Source of the DNA: Darksidea phi
Taxonomy: Eukaryota > Ascomycota > Dothideomycetes > Pleosporales > Lentitheciaceae
Reading direction: 5' to 3'
NCBI GenBank assembly: GCA_030770425.1
Contig: JASJFT010000096.1
Coordinates: forward strand, 1-64,000
Length of the DNA: 64,000 bases
Shown: positions 45,030 to 57,350 of the stretch, in pieces
Numbering within the stretch: the stretch's first letter is position 1
How the letters are laid out: every line of letters begins with the position of its first letter
Notes under the pieces: generated by a model
Seen by the model: only the letters and a program-made list of their open reading frames with translations
What the model was told of the DNA's origin: nothing
The model's database searches: none
Made by a program: the position numbers and the translations under genes

Positions 45030-48000
45030 ATCATGAAAACAACGCAGTATCAACAAGAACCTGTTGCGATCATAGGCTTCGCCTGTCGACTACCAAGGGG
45101 CAACCACACTCCTCAGAGGCTCTGGGGATTTTTGGAACGAGGCGAGATCGCATCGAACAAGGTGCCAAAGACGCGTTTCAACATTGACGGCCACTACGAT
45201 GGATCACACAGACCGGGAACGATGCGGCCAAGAGGCAGCATGTTTATGGGGGATGTTGACCTTGCTGAGTTTGATGCTTCCTTTTCGGGATTGGAGGAAC
45301 AGAAGCTATTGCTATGGATCCGAACCAGCGACAAATGCCCGAAGTGGTCTATGAAGGACTTGAAAATGCTGGGATACCGCTAGAGAGAATCACTGGTAAA
45401 TCGGTCGGTTGCTTTGTAGGCTCTTACTCATCAGGTATGCACTATTCCTCAGTGGTTGTCGACAACCTGTTGTGAGCACGATCATCGTTATTGTACATAT
45501 TGATCAACTCATCTTAGACTCGGACCGCGCAGCATTAAGATATCCACAACCATCGAAATTGTGGTACAAAGCCCAGCGCGAAGTTGACATGGCCTTCGGG
45601 CCAGCATTCCAAAAGATTGAGAGTATTGAGTCAGTTAGGGGAAAACGGACTTGGCGCTCCATACTCTCGCTAGAACCGCCTGCTTCAAAGTGGAAACCCG
45701 GCATCGTACTACCCGCTCCATCCCGCAGTACTCGATGCTTGTTTTCAAACGGTTCATCCGGCTAATGTAAGCGGAGAGCGCAGCGCCTTTCAAGACATTA
45801 TGATCCCTGCCTTTATTGACGACATGGTGATCAACAAGGTGCCTAGAAAGTTATACAAAGGACTATCCATCGCACACTCGGTATACACGGGCCGGGGCCG
45901 AACGGATGCAGCCAAAAGCTGGGGTGCTAATATCGGTGTTCACGATCCATAAAATGGCAAGCTGCCTATGCGGGTGAAGGGACTGAACTACATTAAGCTT
46001 GATGTAGACGAATGCCCCGACCCGCATGTGTTCCATGCCACTACATGGAAGCCAGATATTTCGCTCTTGACTCACAGCCATTTTGCATCCCTACTACCTC
46101 TTGACACGGGCGCCGGGGCTCAAATTGCCATCACGATAGATCTGGTTGCCCATAAACCGCCAAAGCTGAGGGTTCTAGAGATCAATCTTGACGACTCAGA
46201 TACAACCACTCTTTAGTTTCAGGGCAGTGAGAACGCAGTGCGAGCTGCATACACTCGATACGATTTCTGGTCAACTAATTCCAAAGCGGTGGTGACTGTC
46301 CAAGAGATGCATAAGTCCAAGAGGAACAGTACGTTTCGTCTAATGGTCTCGGTGCGCGACGCTTTTGATGCGTCGGACATCAAAAACAGCTATGACTTGG
46401 CTATTGTAAAGTCATCAAGGATTCAAGATGCTCTCATGAAAGACATGTTCAAAGGTCTCGAGCGAATGCTTAATCCTAGTGCTTTTGTGCTCTTCGTGAG
46501 TCAGAATGGACTTGTCTCGAATTCCGGAAACCTGTATGATGCTCCCAACGGGCACCTTCAGAATGGCACACCTAAGGTGTATACTCCCGGAATTCTAAAT
46601 CAATGCGACATCACTTTTCGAACATATCAACATCCCCGAATCCGACGGTTTCGGAAGAAGCCTTGTCTATTGAAAGCGCATTCAGTTCACTCAAGAGCGC
46701 CGCTACCAGCATCGCCAATCAATCAGCATGGATAATTAATTGAGGAATCGTCAGTGAGAACACTTCCGATACTCTATAACACTTGGAAATAGCTCGGTTC
46801 GATGCATTCGCCCCCACTTTTGCAGCTGCCTTGATAGCCAAGCTGGGAGACTCAGGATGGTCTGTCCACCACCATTGAACGAGTGCTCCACAAACTACGG
46901 AGTGGCACGGGTTTCGAAACAGAATATGCCGAACGCAATGGCATACTGCTCATTGAAAGGATCATGCCGGATGTAGCTGTAAACAGCTTCAAAGCTGCCG
47001 AGAGCGGGACGGGATTAGAAACAGTTATTAAGAACTTGCATAACGTGGAATCACAGGTACGATTACAAGCCGCAAGAGTTGGCATGCTTGAGAGCTTGAC
47101 ATGGTGTGAGACTGGCCTTGAAGTCATGCTAGTAGATCCTGAAATGGTGGAGGTTGAAGTGATGGCTGTAGGTGTCAACTTCAATGTATGTGAGAGTTTC
47201 GTTTTCTCCCTCTATTCCTTTTTCTTCTTGGATAGCGGAGAAATGGAAAGCTCACAACTTTCCTCTGTATAGGATGTTGCTGTAACAATGGGATTGGTGC
47301 CAGACAATGAGCACATGATTGGATGCGAATGTGCAGGCTACATTAAACGATGGTCACCGGGTGTGACTAAGTTCAAGGTGGGTTATCGTGTTGTTGCCCA
47401 GCGGAACGGTACCTATGCGAACCGTGTTCGGTGTACCATCGATCGTGTACACCTCATTCCTACTTGGATGAGCTTCGAGCATGCGGCAACCATTCCTTTG
47501 GTGTACTTGACCGCTATATATGCGCTATACCATCTAGCAAACCTAAGGGAAGGACAGGTAAGGGAAAGGCTACTCAGCACTGTATTAGTTTACTGAAAGG
47601 TGTCAGACGGTTCTCATCCATTCAGCAGCGGACGGCGTTGGACTTGCCACGATCCAGCTCGCTCAATATAAAAAAGCTGATGTGAGTGTATCCTTGCGGC
47701 AGAGTGGAGATACCACTGGTGAAATATCATCAGGAGAGTGTGCAGGCTAAGAATCTAATTACATAGGTCTTTGTCACGGTCAGCACCGACGAAAAACGGG
47801 AATTTCTCGCGAATACCTTCAGCATCCCCACTACCCACATGAGCAATTCTCGCAATACGTACTTTGCGAAAGAAATTCGGCGCCACACCAATGATCGCGG
47901 CATTGATGTGATCCTCAATTCCTTGACTGGCGAGCTGCTGGACGAGTCATGGAGGCTCCTTGCTGATGGCGGCGTGATGGTAGAGATTGGTAAAAGAAAT

Positions 48001-49606
48001 ATCATCGACCGAACTCTTTTATCGATGGAACCGTTTGACCGGAACTGCTCGTTTCGCGCTGTGGATTTTTCATATACTAAAGATATCACAGACAGCCTGA
48101 TCAGAAGGTACGTTTACACATGTGGAATCCGGATTGTGCGGGCGGCTTTGCTGCGGTTGTCGAATATTTTCTCCTTAAGTGTACTGACCTACGATGCAGG
48201 TTGCTCGACGAGATCTTCTGCCTGTTAGAAGGCGGCCATGTCAAACCTATTCATCCTATCAGAATATTTAGTTTGGACCAGGTAGTTCCTGCGCTGACGT
48301 ATATGAAGCGTGGGCAACACATTGGCAAGATTGTCATCTCCAACAACGGGAAAAAGGACGTGCAGGTACACGTAAGGCCAGCAATACGTAAACTTAACTG
48401 CGGGAGAATGCCGAGTACCTCATAGTAGGCAGTCTCAAGGGACTTTGCGGAAGTATTGCCGTCCACATGGCGCAGCATGGAGCCCGTCGTATTACGGTGA
48501 TGAGTAGAACCGGGTTGGAAGATGAAGTATCGGCTAGGATATTGAGGACTGTGCTGCATATCAATGCGAGGTCTGCGAAGCGAAAGGCGATGTTAGTAAC
48601 ATTGATTTTGTTCGTCGCGTTTTCCAGTCTTCACAGCCCAGGAGAATTGCGGGCGTGATACACGGGGCTATGGTTCTGAGAGTAAGTACTGGTCAGTTCA
48701 AAGCCGCTTCGAAGCTTCAGGCTCACGTGTACAATGCAGAACAGACCTTTTGAAATGATGACCTATGATGATTACCAGACTGCAATCCACGCCAAGACTG
48801 CAGGAACCTGGAATCTCCATCACGCTGCGCGAGAAGAGCTGGAGGGACCGCTGGACTTCTTCACCATGCTCTCTAGCATTTGGGGGGTTGTGGGAAATAA
48901 AGGCCAGGCCACCTACGCGGCAGCCAATACCTTCCTTGACGCTTTTGCTCGCTACCGTCAGTCAATGGGATTGTGCGCCAACGCTGTGGATCTAGGTGCC
49001 GTTGAGGATGTTGGATACATCGCGGAGCAGGACACCACCTTTGCGACACGCTTCAATAGGCGCCAATGAACACTCATCAGTGGGAAGATGCTACGCAAGA
49101 TTCTAAGCTACTCGATCTTCCAGCAAGACAACAACCGGCCGCTCAGCCACAATAGCGCGCAGCTCATTACTGGTCTCGCTTATCCGCTCACAGAAGAATC
49201 TGACTTGATAAGAGATTCTCGTTTCGCATATCTCTTCAACAGCCATGGCGATGATGGTGGTGACACAATGGACGACAATGATGGGACCAAGGTCGACCAG
49301 ACCGTCAAGGCGTTTCGCACAGTGCTTGCGTCCGGGGCAGAAGCCGACGCTCTGGTTAATGTAGCCGTGGGTCTACTGCAGAGTCAAGTGACGAAACTGC
49401 TGCAGCTCGAGACTGAAGCAGAACCAGGCAGGCCGCTAATGGCGTACGGACTCGACTCTTTGTCGGCGGTTGAGCTACGCGGTTGGGTCCGGCAGAAACT
49501 AGGCGCAGAGTTGAGTACACTGGACATCACAAACGCAAGCTCACTCGTTGTTTTGAGCGAAAAACTAGTTTTGAAATTACTGCAAGTTACAGAGGCAAAG
49601 GAGTAG
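45030..49606 (+). pseudogene. Highly reducing polyketide synthase remnant, KS-AT region deleted
   Basis: Pieces of a reducing type I polyketide synthase appear in the right order but in shifting frames. The N-terminal ketosynthase start (EPVAIIGFACRLP) is at about 45060, shifting frame near 45300. After about 45440 the rest of ketosynthase and the acyltransferase are missing. Dehydratase sequence (FGPAFQKIESIESV) follows near 45600-46100 with a frameshift and a stop, then a segment near 46130-46700 like the methyltransferase/linker part. The enoyl reductase (NFN..DVAVTMGLVPDNEHMIGCE) is at about 46880-48100, the ketoreductase (GNKGQATYAAANTFLDAFARY) at 48420-49060, and an acyl-carrier domain with YGLDSLSAVELRGW near 49440-49480. 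Intact enzymes of this kind run to about 2300-2600 residues (7-8 kb); this relic spans 4.6 kb, so more than a third is lost. It cannot make a polyketide. Confidence 0.88.
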
Positions 49607-50089
49607 ATAAGAAATGAGCAGGGTGTAGGAGACATAGTTAGTGACGATGACGTATCTGAGGGTGGAGGGCTTAGGGGAGTTTAAAGTATAAGGTTGGGGT
49701 CTATGAAATATAGAAACAGTTAAACTTGAACTGCGCAGACCCCTTGGACTACTCTAATTTTAAGTCGGCATCATTGCTTTGAACATAGGCTCATATCGGC
49801 ATCACCAGAGCTCACTCGGCCAACCGAATACGGATAGCCGAGCAAAGACAGTTAATACTACTAATCTACATGTGCCATCGTACCTTTTTCCTATAAGCCT
49901 CCAGTAAAGCAAATGGCCACTGCACACAAGCGAAGCAGGGGTCTGTTCTATTCCACCAGCTAACCGCAACGAACTAATCGGACCCCCTACACGTCCGATA
50001 GCACACGCCGCTGAAAATGCATCAGGGACATAAATCACTACTTCCGAACCCAACTTGATCGACTTATATATACTTCATGGGAGGTAACG
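49607..50089. other. Intergenic region
   Basis: The 3' flanks of the polyketide synthase relic and the GGA gene; no feature seen. Confidence 0.4.
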
Positions 50090-52299
50090 CTATGGCACAC
50101 CCAGGCTCGGTATTTCACCCATTTCACTTTTCGGCTGACCACCTAAAGAATACGTCACTTTCCACCTCATCTTAATGCTGTTACCCGAACCTCTTTGAAC
50201 GCCAGTGAGCCGTATATTCTGTGTAATACCGTTCTTCTGATTAGGGGCGAGGGAGACGCCGGTTTGGTGTTCGAGCTGCAATTGTGCGCCCTTAAGATGT
50301 GTTAGCATGGTCTGAGAGCAAGTGTTCGCAGTGCGCCTACCTTTGATGCAGCGACCTGGAATGTCAAACCCGAAATTGGCAAGGGGGTGTTATTTGATAT
50401 TCGTGAGTGAATCAAGATCACGGTTTCTGATTCCCGGGAGACGTTGAAAGCGACGTTGATGCTGGTGTTGTTGACTGTTAATTCCTTGGTCGTATCAGGA
50501 ACAGCAGAGGCAAAGGTCCACTCGTCATCGTCGGCTGTGGCGCTTGTGCTACTTTGCGCCAAGTTGGATGTCGGGGCAGGTGCACCACCGAGAAGATCGA
50601 TAGCCCCGGCTCCTGTCGATTGCGGCTTAATCGATTGCTGAAACTGCATAGGCGAGGCTTGTCGTGGTGCCGGAGAGTTCAAGGCCGCGAACGGATCAGG
50701 TGTTGATTGAGCTGGCCGGGGTGGCGGTTGTGCGAAGGAGGTAGATGGAAGAGGCGAGGCCACTTGAGACGAGGTGCCTGAATTAGGGAGTGACTTGAAG
50801 AGATCGTTGATCGATTGTACGGCAGCCTGCTTTTGGACTTGAGATTGTGGCACTGGCGTGCCAGATAGACCAAGTACTAGCAAAGCATTAGTGCGAATCA
50901 CCACGACATTATTGAGTACCTACCTGAACCGTTTGAGTCGCCTAGCGATATGCTGCCAGACTGGCCATAACTAGATCCACCTAATGACAGACCTAGAAGA
51001 TCGTCCTCTAGAGCATTTCCCTTCTGTGTCGGTTGCGTAGCGCCATCTGATGAAGATGCTGCAACTGTGAGTGCAGGCTCTGGGTCTCCGAAATCAATCA
51101 AGTTGAGGGTATTGTCAGGTCCTTTAGATACGCCTGCCCCACTCCTGCCAAGTGTACCTTGACGGATCTTATTCGCAGCTTCAATATCACCCTTCTTGAA
51201 CAGTTTATATCTTTCTATCGTCCGATGTATGCTGTCGTTGATCTCGAAGAGCTTTGCCACTGCTTCGGTATCTTCCGACTCTTCTTCGCACATCTTGTGG
51301 ATTTTTGGCTGTGCGTTTTGCAGCGCGTTGGCGAGTTCCTGCAAAATTTAGCCCCCGTCCACCAGTGTGCAGGTCCACCTGGCGCCTTACCTCGAAGACG
51401 TCGCCCTCTTGTATCTCGTCCCCCTGCTTGTAGCCCTGCAGCATCTCTTCGAGTATCCTCGCCTTTTGCTGTATCTTAGAGACCTCCTCGGCGGCTTTTG
51501 CCCGCCAATCAGTCTTATTGCGTGTGTCGTAGCCCGCCATAACCTTCATCAGCTTATTCGCTTCTTGCAAATCCTGGGGACCTCCCCTTCGAATCAATTC
51601 CTGTAGTTTGGCCGACTGCGCTTCTTTCTCCTCCTCTTCCATCTCCTCGGCCGATCGTAAATTCTATAATATTGTTAGCACATCCCTTTACGGAGCATCC
51701 TCAACCCCACGTACATCGCTCGGATTCAGCACAGCCGCATCTTCCTTGCGAACCTCCGGGAACACGTAGCCCTTGTAGCTCAACAACCTGTGCATATCAC
51801 GTATGAAGCCAAGATCCTCCTTGTACCGCGAGGTTTGACATATTGTCTGCCGCCATTCTTCTATCAATTCAAGGATTCTATTCTGCACGCGCGACGGGTG
51901 TACCGGCGGTCGTTCGGGGAAGCGGCGGACGAGCTCGTTGAGGAATTCTTTAGTACTGATCTGAAGGTGAAAGGGGTATCCGCAGTTCTTAACGCAAATA
52001 TCGAGGAGCTATCACGTAAGCCAAGGTTGTGGGTGCGTGGGGTTTCAGGCCATACGTTGAGGGCAAGAAGCGCAACGTTCTGGTTGCGGTGGTTGACATA
52101 GTGTACTATTGTGACGGCCGCCTCCCGTGGCCTATAATGCGCAATTAGCCACCGTGGCGTTCCGAAAGGTCGGGGGCGCTTACGCAGAGCCTTTCTTGGT
52201 GTTGATCAGGTCGGTTATCTCGAGGTTTAGCGCAAGGTTTGGCTCGAAATTTTGGGGATCGCATGCGTTTACTTCGCGTGGACTATCAGTATATGGCAT
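50090..52299 (-). CDS. GGA-type clathrin adaptor (VHS-GAT-GAE)
   Basis: A multi-exon gene starting about 52299 and ending at 50090. The first exons encode a VHS domain (CDPQNFEPNLALNLEITDLIN and LLDICVKNCGYPFHLQISTKEF, split by small introns at about 52137-52183 and 52006-52052). A helical GAT domain with MKVMAGYD and EMLQGYKQGDEI follows, then a Ser/Pro/Gln-rich hinge (residues about 350-500 with repeated SPLPSTSF/QPPPRPAQ runs). The gamma-adaptin ear at the end (INVAFNVSRESETVILIHSRISN, then MRWKVTYSLGGQPKSEMGEI) binds accessory factors. GGA proteins sort cargo from the trans-Golgi to endosomes/vacuole with Arf1 and clathrin. An in-frame start at 52371 is also possible. Several exon borders are approximate. 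Confidence 0.9.
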
Positions 52300-53485
52300 T
52301 CCGGGACAACTGCGAGCTCGTACATATAAAGCGTTGCAGCTGTGAAGTCGGCGCCTCCCCCCACCCGCCATATCGATCGCGGGCGGCCATCCGCGCGGAT
52401 GCCGCCTCCATGTATGCCGTGGGGAGGCTCGCAGTCTCGGTCAAAGAAGAAAACGAGGGTACCGAAGCTCTCGTAGGGGTTAGCGCTTGGTTGGAAGCTA
52501 TGAATGTCGATGTCGCAGCAGCCTCAACGAGGTGGTCCGAATTATGGCGGGGCTTAGCATCTTGGCGCCACTACGTAACGTCCTCAGCATCGTTCCTTCG
52601 CTCAGCTTTCCACTTCATACATCCGCGTTCTACGCCGCCGCTTGCCCCTATCAAGATGTATGTCGAAGTTCATGGCTCATCTTCGGAGTCTGTGCCGTAG
52701 ATTCCTGGTTGCGAGAGTTGCGAGAGTTGCGACGATAAAACATCTACCGGCGACATCAGGTCACCATCTCCGGACCATGGGCGGTGCGAAGCACAGTCTA
52801 AATATAGGCGCCTAGCTAGGTAGACATCCGGGCATCCATCAATTCCTCCGAAAAGGAGGCATGATCTACGAAAACGAGGAAGCGTTGGCCATGCGATCAG
52901 ATGACGGATCGACCCGATCTCTCGATCTCGAGTGATTCGAAAGACTTAGGGAACGCCGCGCTTGGAAAACGGCGACCACACGCACTTTGCTTCTCTTCTG
53001 CTGTGCTTCAGTCCGAATAATAGCCCCGTCGCCATCCAGGCAATGAGGTTGTACCATGGTATATTCAGCTAAGCGTTACATATGTCTGGAATACCATCGT
53101 ATTGGCACTGTTATTTCCCCGCACGAGGATAATCTATACAAGTATTGGAAGCTTCCTAAAGAGGAAATCCAATGATGTAGCTTGAGGCGATCTCACGCGA
53201 ATTACCCTTGTCTGCAAGGAACTTCAGGGAACAGACCTATAATATCGGTCATAGTAACTCACGATGCGGTGCCGAGCCCGTCCAATCGATAGTCAGGAGC
53301 GGCGGTGAAGGGCCAGGTGACGAAGCGCATGAGAGACGAAATGGAAGACCAAGTAAATCACGCATGGCCGGAGAAAGGTATAAAGTCTCGGTATCCCACC
53401 TCTCTCTAGAGATCAGCTACTCCAAACACTTCAATCGCTACGTACTGTCGTTTTCAACTTCCATTCGCTATCCAAGACCGCCATC
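52300..53485. other. Intergenic region
   Basis: About 1.2 kb. Frames at 52239-52700 (plus) overlap the GGA promoter and show no motif; the stretch near 53360-53480 is rich in CT-type pyrimidines and holds the BYS1 gene leader. Confidence 0.4.
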
Positions 53486-54038
53486 ATGCGCTTCACCATC
53501 GCCGCCCTGGCTGCTCTAGCTTCTTCAGCCGCCGCTGTGGGCAACGCCGTCGTGAAGAATAAATGCACAAGCACCATTTACGTTTGGTCTGTCGGTTCCT
53601 CTGTCGGCCTCCAGCAGACACTCGCCACAGGTAACTCCTCCAATCCTCCCACTACCTCCTCAGCATCCCAACTACCTTAACCCCATCCTGTCCAACAACA
53701 CCCCAGTTCCGTCCACCCCCTAACCGCGCCTAGGCCAAAACTTCACCGAACCACTCCACCGCGACCCCACCAGCGGCGGCATCGCTATCAAAATCACCAA
53801 AGTAAAAGATGGCCTCTTCAACGGCTCGCCCCAGCAAACTTTTTCTTACTCTCTCGATGGCGCATCGGTCTGGTACGACCTGAGCACCGTCTTCGGCGAG
53901 CCCTTCAATGGGCAACACATCAAAGTCGAATCGGAGGGAAGCCCAACCATTGATTGGCCCATGGGTACCAATCCTGGAGGTAGTCAGGTGAAGGTTGGCA
54001 ACAGTAATAAGGATGTTGTTTTCACCGCCTGTGCTTAG
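53486..54038 (+). CDS. BYS1-type secreted protein
   Basis: Two exons (53486-53630, 53734-54038; 103-nt intron, GTAACT donor, CCTAG acceptor) give 149 residues. A signal peptide is clear (MRFTIAALAALASSAAAVG). The mature part has the BYS1/thaumatin-related pattern: NAVVKNKCTSTIYVWSVGS, then IKITKVKDGLFNGSPQQTFSYSLDG, a YDLSTVFGEPF segment, and two cysteines (CTSTI and the last CA) able to form a disulfide. BYS1 was named for a yeast-phase protein of Blastomyces; its molecular job is unknown. It should be secreted to the wall or medium. Length is typical. Confidence 0.88.
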
Positions 54039-54377
54039 TAACATTTGCAAAGATGGTGGTGTCTGTACATGAATATGGTGAGGGGACATCAGGGTATCTA
54101 CGGTAATACGCTCCCTCGTGGCATCAAGAAGCTGAGAGTGAAAAATTATAAAGGCGATATAATTGTGGTAACAGAATAGCAGACTTTCACATCTAATACA
54201 TCAGGGATCAAACTACCTTATGCAACACATATCTTAACAGCATTTAATGGTTTATACTTTCTAGATACGTTCCGTCAAGCACGCCTGTCCGCAGTGCCGC
54301 ATACGTTTGCCCATTCATCTGATGTTGACTGTCATTCCTTACCCATCGTCGCTCTTCCACCCTCTTAAGCGTCACCG

Positions 54378-55835
54378 CTACAACCTATGATCTCGCGAAA
54401 ACCTTATTCCAAACCCCTTTGGCCTAAACCTGCTCTGTTTCACCTTCTCATGTAGCTTACTCTTCCGGAACACACTATGTAAATACTCCGTGTGATATTT
54501 CCTGCGCAGCTCATTATATTCTTTTCGGGGGTAAATGGCCCAGAACTCTCTCTCCGCGTAGTAATTGCGCGAATATAGCCATTTGAAGCCGCCTAAGCGG
54601 TGCACGGTGGCTTCGAGGTTACGATGCGTGGTGGCGAAGGCACTAGAGTTGTAGATTGTTTGCGGAGTGTAGCACGGATGGATATGTTCATCGAGAGGGG
54701 AGCTTTGAGGGGGTTTGGCTGCATTACTGATATTGTATTAGTTGTTGATGGGTGATGGGCGGTGGGGACTGGGGGATACGTACTTGTGTTATCGTCTGGG
54801 GTTTGACGGATGGGATAGAGGAGGATGGGGTAGATCTTCAACTCTTCTTCTAGGTAGTTGAGCATCTCAGCTGAGGATTCTGAGGGGATGACAAGATCTT
54901 GTATAATGAAGAAGTGGTCTGCCCAGTGCAGCGCTCGTGTCCTCTCCGCCAGCGCCCGTGAAGTAGTCGCACTGTTTGTTAGCCACGGCGTCCATTTATT
55001 GAACGGTATCCGGCCGAAGCAATGCCGTCCGAGACGCAAAAATCCACGCTCGTGGCGGAAGAGGTAATCCATAATCGGTGGCATTCGGTCCTGTGTCTGG
55101 CTTCGAGTGCATGCTGGTAAAACCAGTCATCTCTAGCATTGCTGAAAGTATTTTGTGGATGTTCTTTCTCGGCGCGAAGTTTGCCCACGCAGACAACACC
55201 GTAGGAGGATGCCTTGGGGCCGTAAATTATGCCTCCGATGAAATCATTTTCCTAGTCTCGAGTAAGCGTATTAACAGTATCCAAAGCTTCAGCTGTGGAT
55301 TTGGCAGAGTAATCAGTCATTTCAACCAAGTTGACCGCCGGTACGAGTTAATTTGCAAGAGTGTGGTGATGCCAATAGTTCCCTACTATACAACCAAGCC
55401 CTTCAAAGCTCCACATTCCGCGTCCTCGATGCCCGCGTAATCTTCCCATCTGGTCGTACGACCTCGATCCGCAATACCGTCGAATCAAAAAACCCATATC
55501 TAGGCGAACTACTTCCTCCAGCTGTCCCCGGCAAAGCACCCACCCACCATCGTCCCCGGAAACGATGTAACGACAGCCGGCGTGAGTCCGTACTTTAGTG
55601 TTTCACGGACTAGCTTATCTATTGGCACGTTTGGTCCTACTATTGCAAAGCGGCTTTGCTTGTTGATGTCTAGAATATGGTACAGGTGGGTGGTATGGAC
55701 GATAGCGCGAGGGTCGGGTGGTGGGCGGGAAGAGTATATAAAGCCGCCATGGTAGATGCGGAACGGTCGCTTTTAATGGTAAAATGATTTTGCTTCTCTT
55801 AGTATTTCGTGGACAACGAATTTGTGTGTCCATGA
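54378..55835 (-). pseudogene. FAD oxidoreductase of the Delta24-sterol reductase (DIMINUTO/DHCR24)-like family, broken
   Basis: Parts of one FAD-binding protein lie in order on the minus strand but in different frames. There is KRPFRIYHGG near 55770 after a stop, LVRETLKYGLTPAVV near 55610, GGSSSPRYGFFDSTVLRIEVV near 55490 after a one-base shift, and TDYSAKSTAEALDTVNTL near 55290 ahead of an in-frame stop. MDYLFRHERGFLRLGRHCFGRIPFN near 55060 and LGGFKWLYSRNYYAEREFWAIYP near 54560 follow further frame changes. The family uses FAD to reduce sterol or related double bonds. At least three frame breaks and two in-frame stops remain after allowing for introns, so this is a pseudogene in this strain. 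Confidence 0.82.
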
Positions 55836-56320
55836 TCGAGGAATGTGGGAAAGTATTAAAACGAAGACCAGACCTGAGATACGCGTGTGGACTCAAGTGC
55901 TGAACATAATGAAGAGCGGTATGGAACGAGCGTGTAAGAGGATCAAGATCTGGCTGAAGCACGTCCAAGTGCGGCTTCGATGCCGAAGACGGAAATGACA
56001 TTTCATTGTTGAAAGAGGTATCTTGACAAGGAAAAAGCGTGCTCGTTCTAGTACGTGTTCGAAGGAACAGGTCCCCATGAACTCAAAGCTCTTAAGAGTT
56101 AGAGGTGAGCGGCGAGAACATATGTGAAATAACACCGATATCTGTCACTCCATAGGGGGTTTGGAATGTAGACGAGCTTCCAACGGTCTATAAGCGGTAC
56201 TTTCTTACTAGATTCCTTAGAGATTAAGGTATATATTATCTTAGTAGAAGGGCTATTATAATCAATATACCTTGCTTAATATGCTTAAGTATATTACGTA
56301 GGTATATGATTATTTTTAAT

Positions 56321-56607
56321 ATTTGATTTGGATTTATATAGTGGGAGTCTCTTTACAAGGTCCGTACGAAACACAGTAGGAGTTTGTACACAGTAGAGGT
56401 GCTATACCTATACCTTATATACGATAATAGAGCTGTAGAGCTGTACACAGTACGACGAGGTAATGTTTCGAATATTAAGTCGCTGGACGAGAAATGATAT
56501 GTAATACCGAACCACAGAGCCTAGTTGGCAGACCAACAGCGGTAGCGAGGAGTTAGCGCACTAATACTACTACTTATAGTATAAAAATTACCCGCGATGA
56601 TACTAGT
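56321..56607 (-). repeat. 287-bp interspersed repeat, copy B (inverted relative to copy A)
   Basis: Reverse complement of 76-362 with the same length and end points; differences are nearly all transitions. This copy keeps CA/TG at many places where copy A has TA, and the reverse at a few others, so both have been independently mutated. Confidence 0.8.
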
Positions 56608-56619
56608 ATCCTACTTACA

Positions 56620-56718
56620 TCCATCTCTTATCCTCAGCTAGCTTCCTTACTATATCCATCTCTTATTCTTAGCCAGCTTCCTTATATCTATCTCTTATCC
56701 TTAGCCAGCTTCCTTATA
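56620..56718 (+). repeat. Three-copy tandem repeat (32-35 bp unit)
   Basis: Three consecutive units (56620-56654, 56655-56686, 56687-56718) share TCTTATCC/T-TTAGCCAGCTTCCTTA with single-base changes. It sits 12 bases from copy B of the interspersed repeat and ahead of the decayed element. Confidence 0.85.
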
Positions 56719-56729
56719 TTAATACCTAC

Positions 56730-57350
56730 CAACCAAATGTCTTTACCAACGATCGTTCGCCTAGTCCTTTAGTAGGAGGAACTAGGGTATAATAGGCTAT
56801 TCGAGTATAGCGCTCTAAACCTTTCGAATATTACGGCGGAGCGTCCCCGGCGCTACAGGCGGGAGGTACTACCGATAGAGCTCCTTAATTATAATAATTA
56901 TTAGTATAAAACTAACTATATATTAGATATATTCGAGGGAACAAGCGACGACAGGATTCTTATATAGCTATTAGTAGTTGCCTATAATATGTTCCTGTCC
57001 GAGGCCCTATATAACGAGGATAGGCGTTTCGTCGAGAGGTAGCTATTCCGTCTACGCAGGCTGGAGGATAGGCTTATACAGGGAAGACCGTTAAGGAAGG
57101 AGGAATTAGCCTTCTTAATAGGCTATCGAGGGAACTAATACCTAATGTAGAAGATAGAGCTAGTATCTATAGTAGATACGATACGAACGATAGCGTAGGG
57201 GCGGAGGACGACGGGGATACCTAGCTAGGGAGGGTAGGTTATTGGCGCGTTTAACTATCTACATATATTATTAGTAAATTAGAGGCTATTATTATCGTAT
57301 AGTTGCTACCTGTACTATTGCGTGAGATATCGAAATATTAAAATACAATA
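56730..57350 (+). mobile_element. RIP-decayed element with a stop-riddled reading frame
   Basis: A plus-strand frame reads through protein-like sequence (for example RRFVERxLFRLRRLEDRLIQGR) interrupted by TAG and TAA codons at places where glutamine codons CAG/CAA are expected. This is the classic product of C-to-T RIP on the coding strand. Composition is TA-rich and CA-poor. The protein family is not recognisable to me, so the type of element remains open. Confidence 0.55.
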
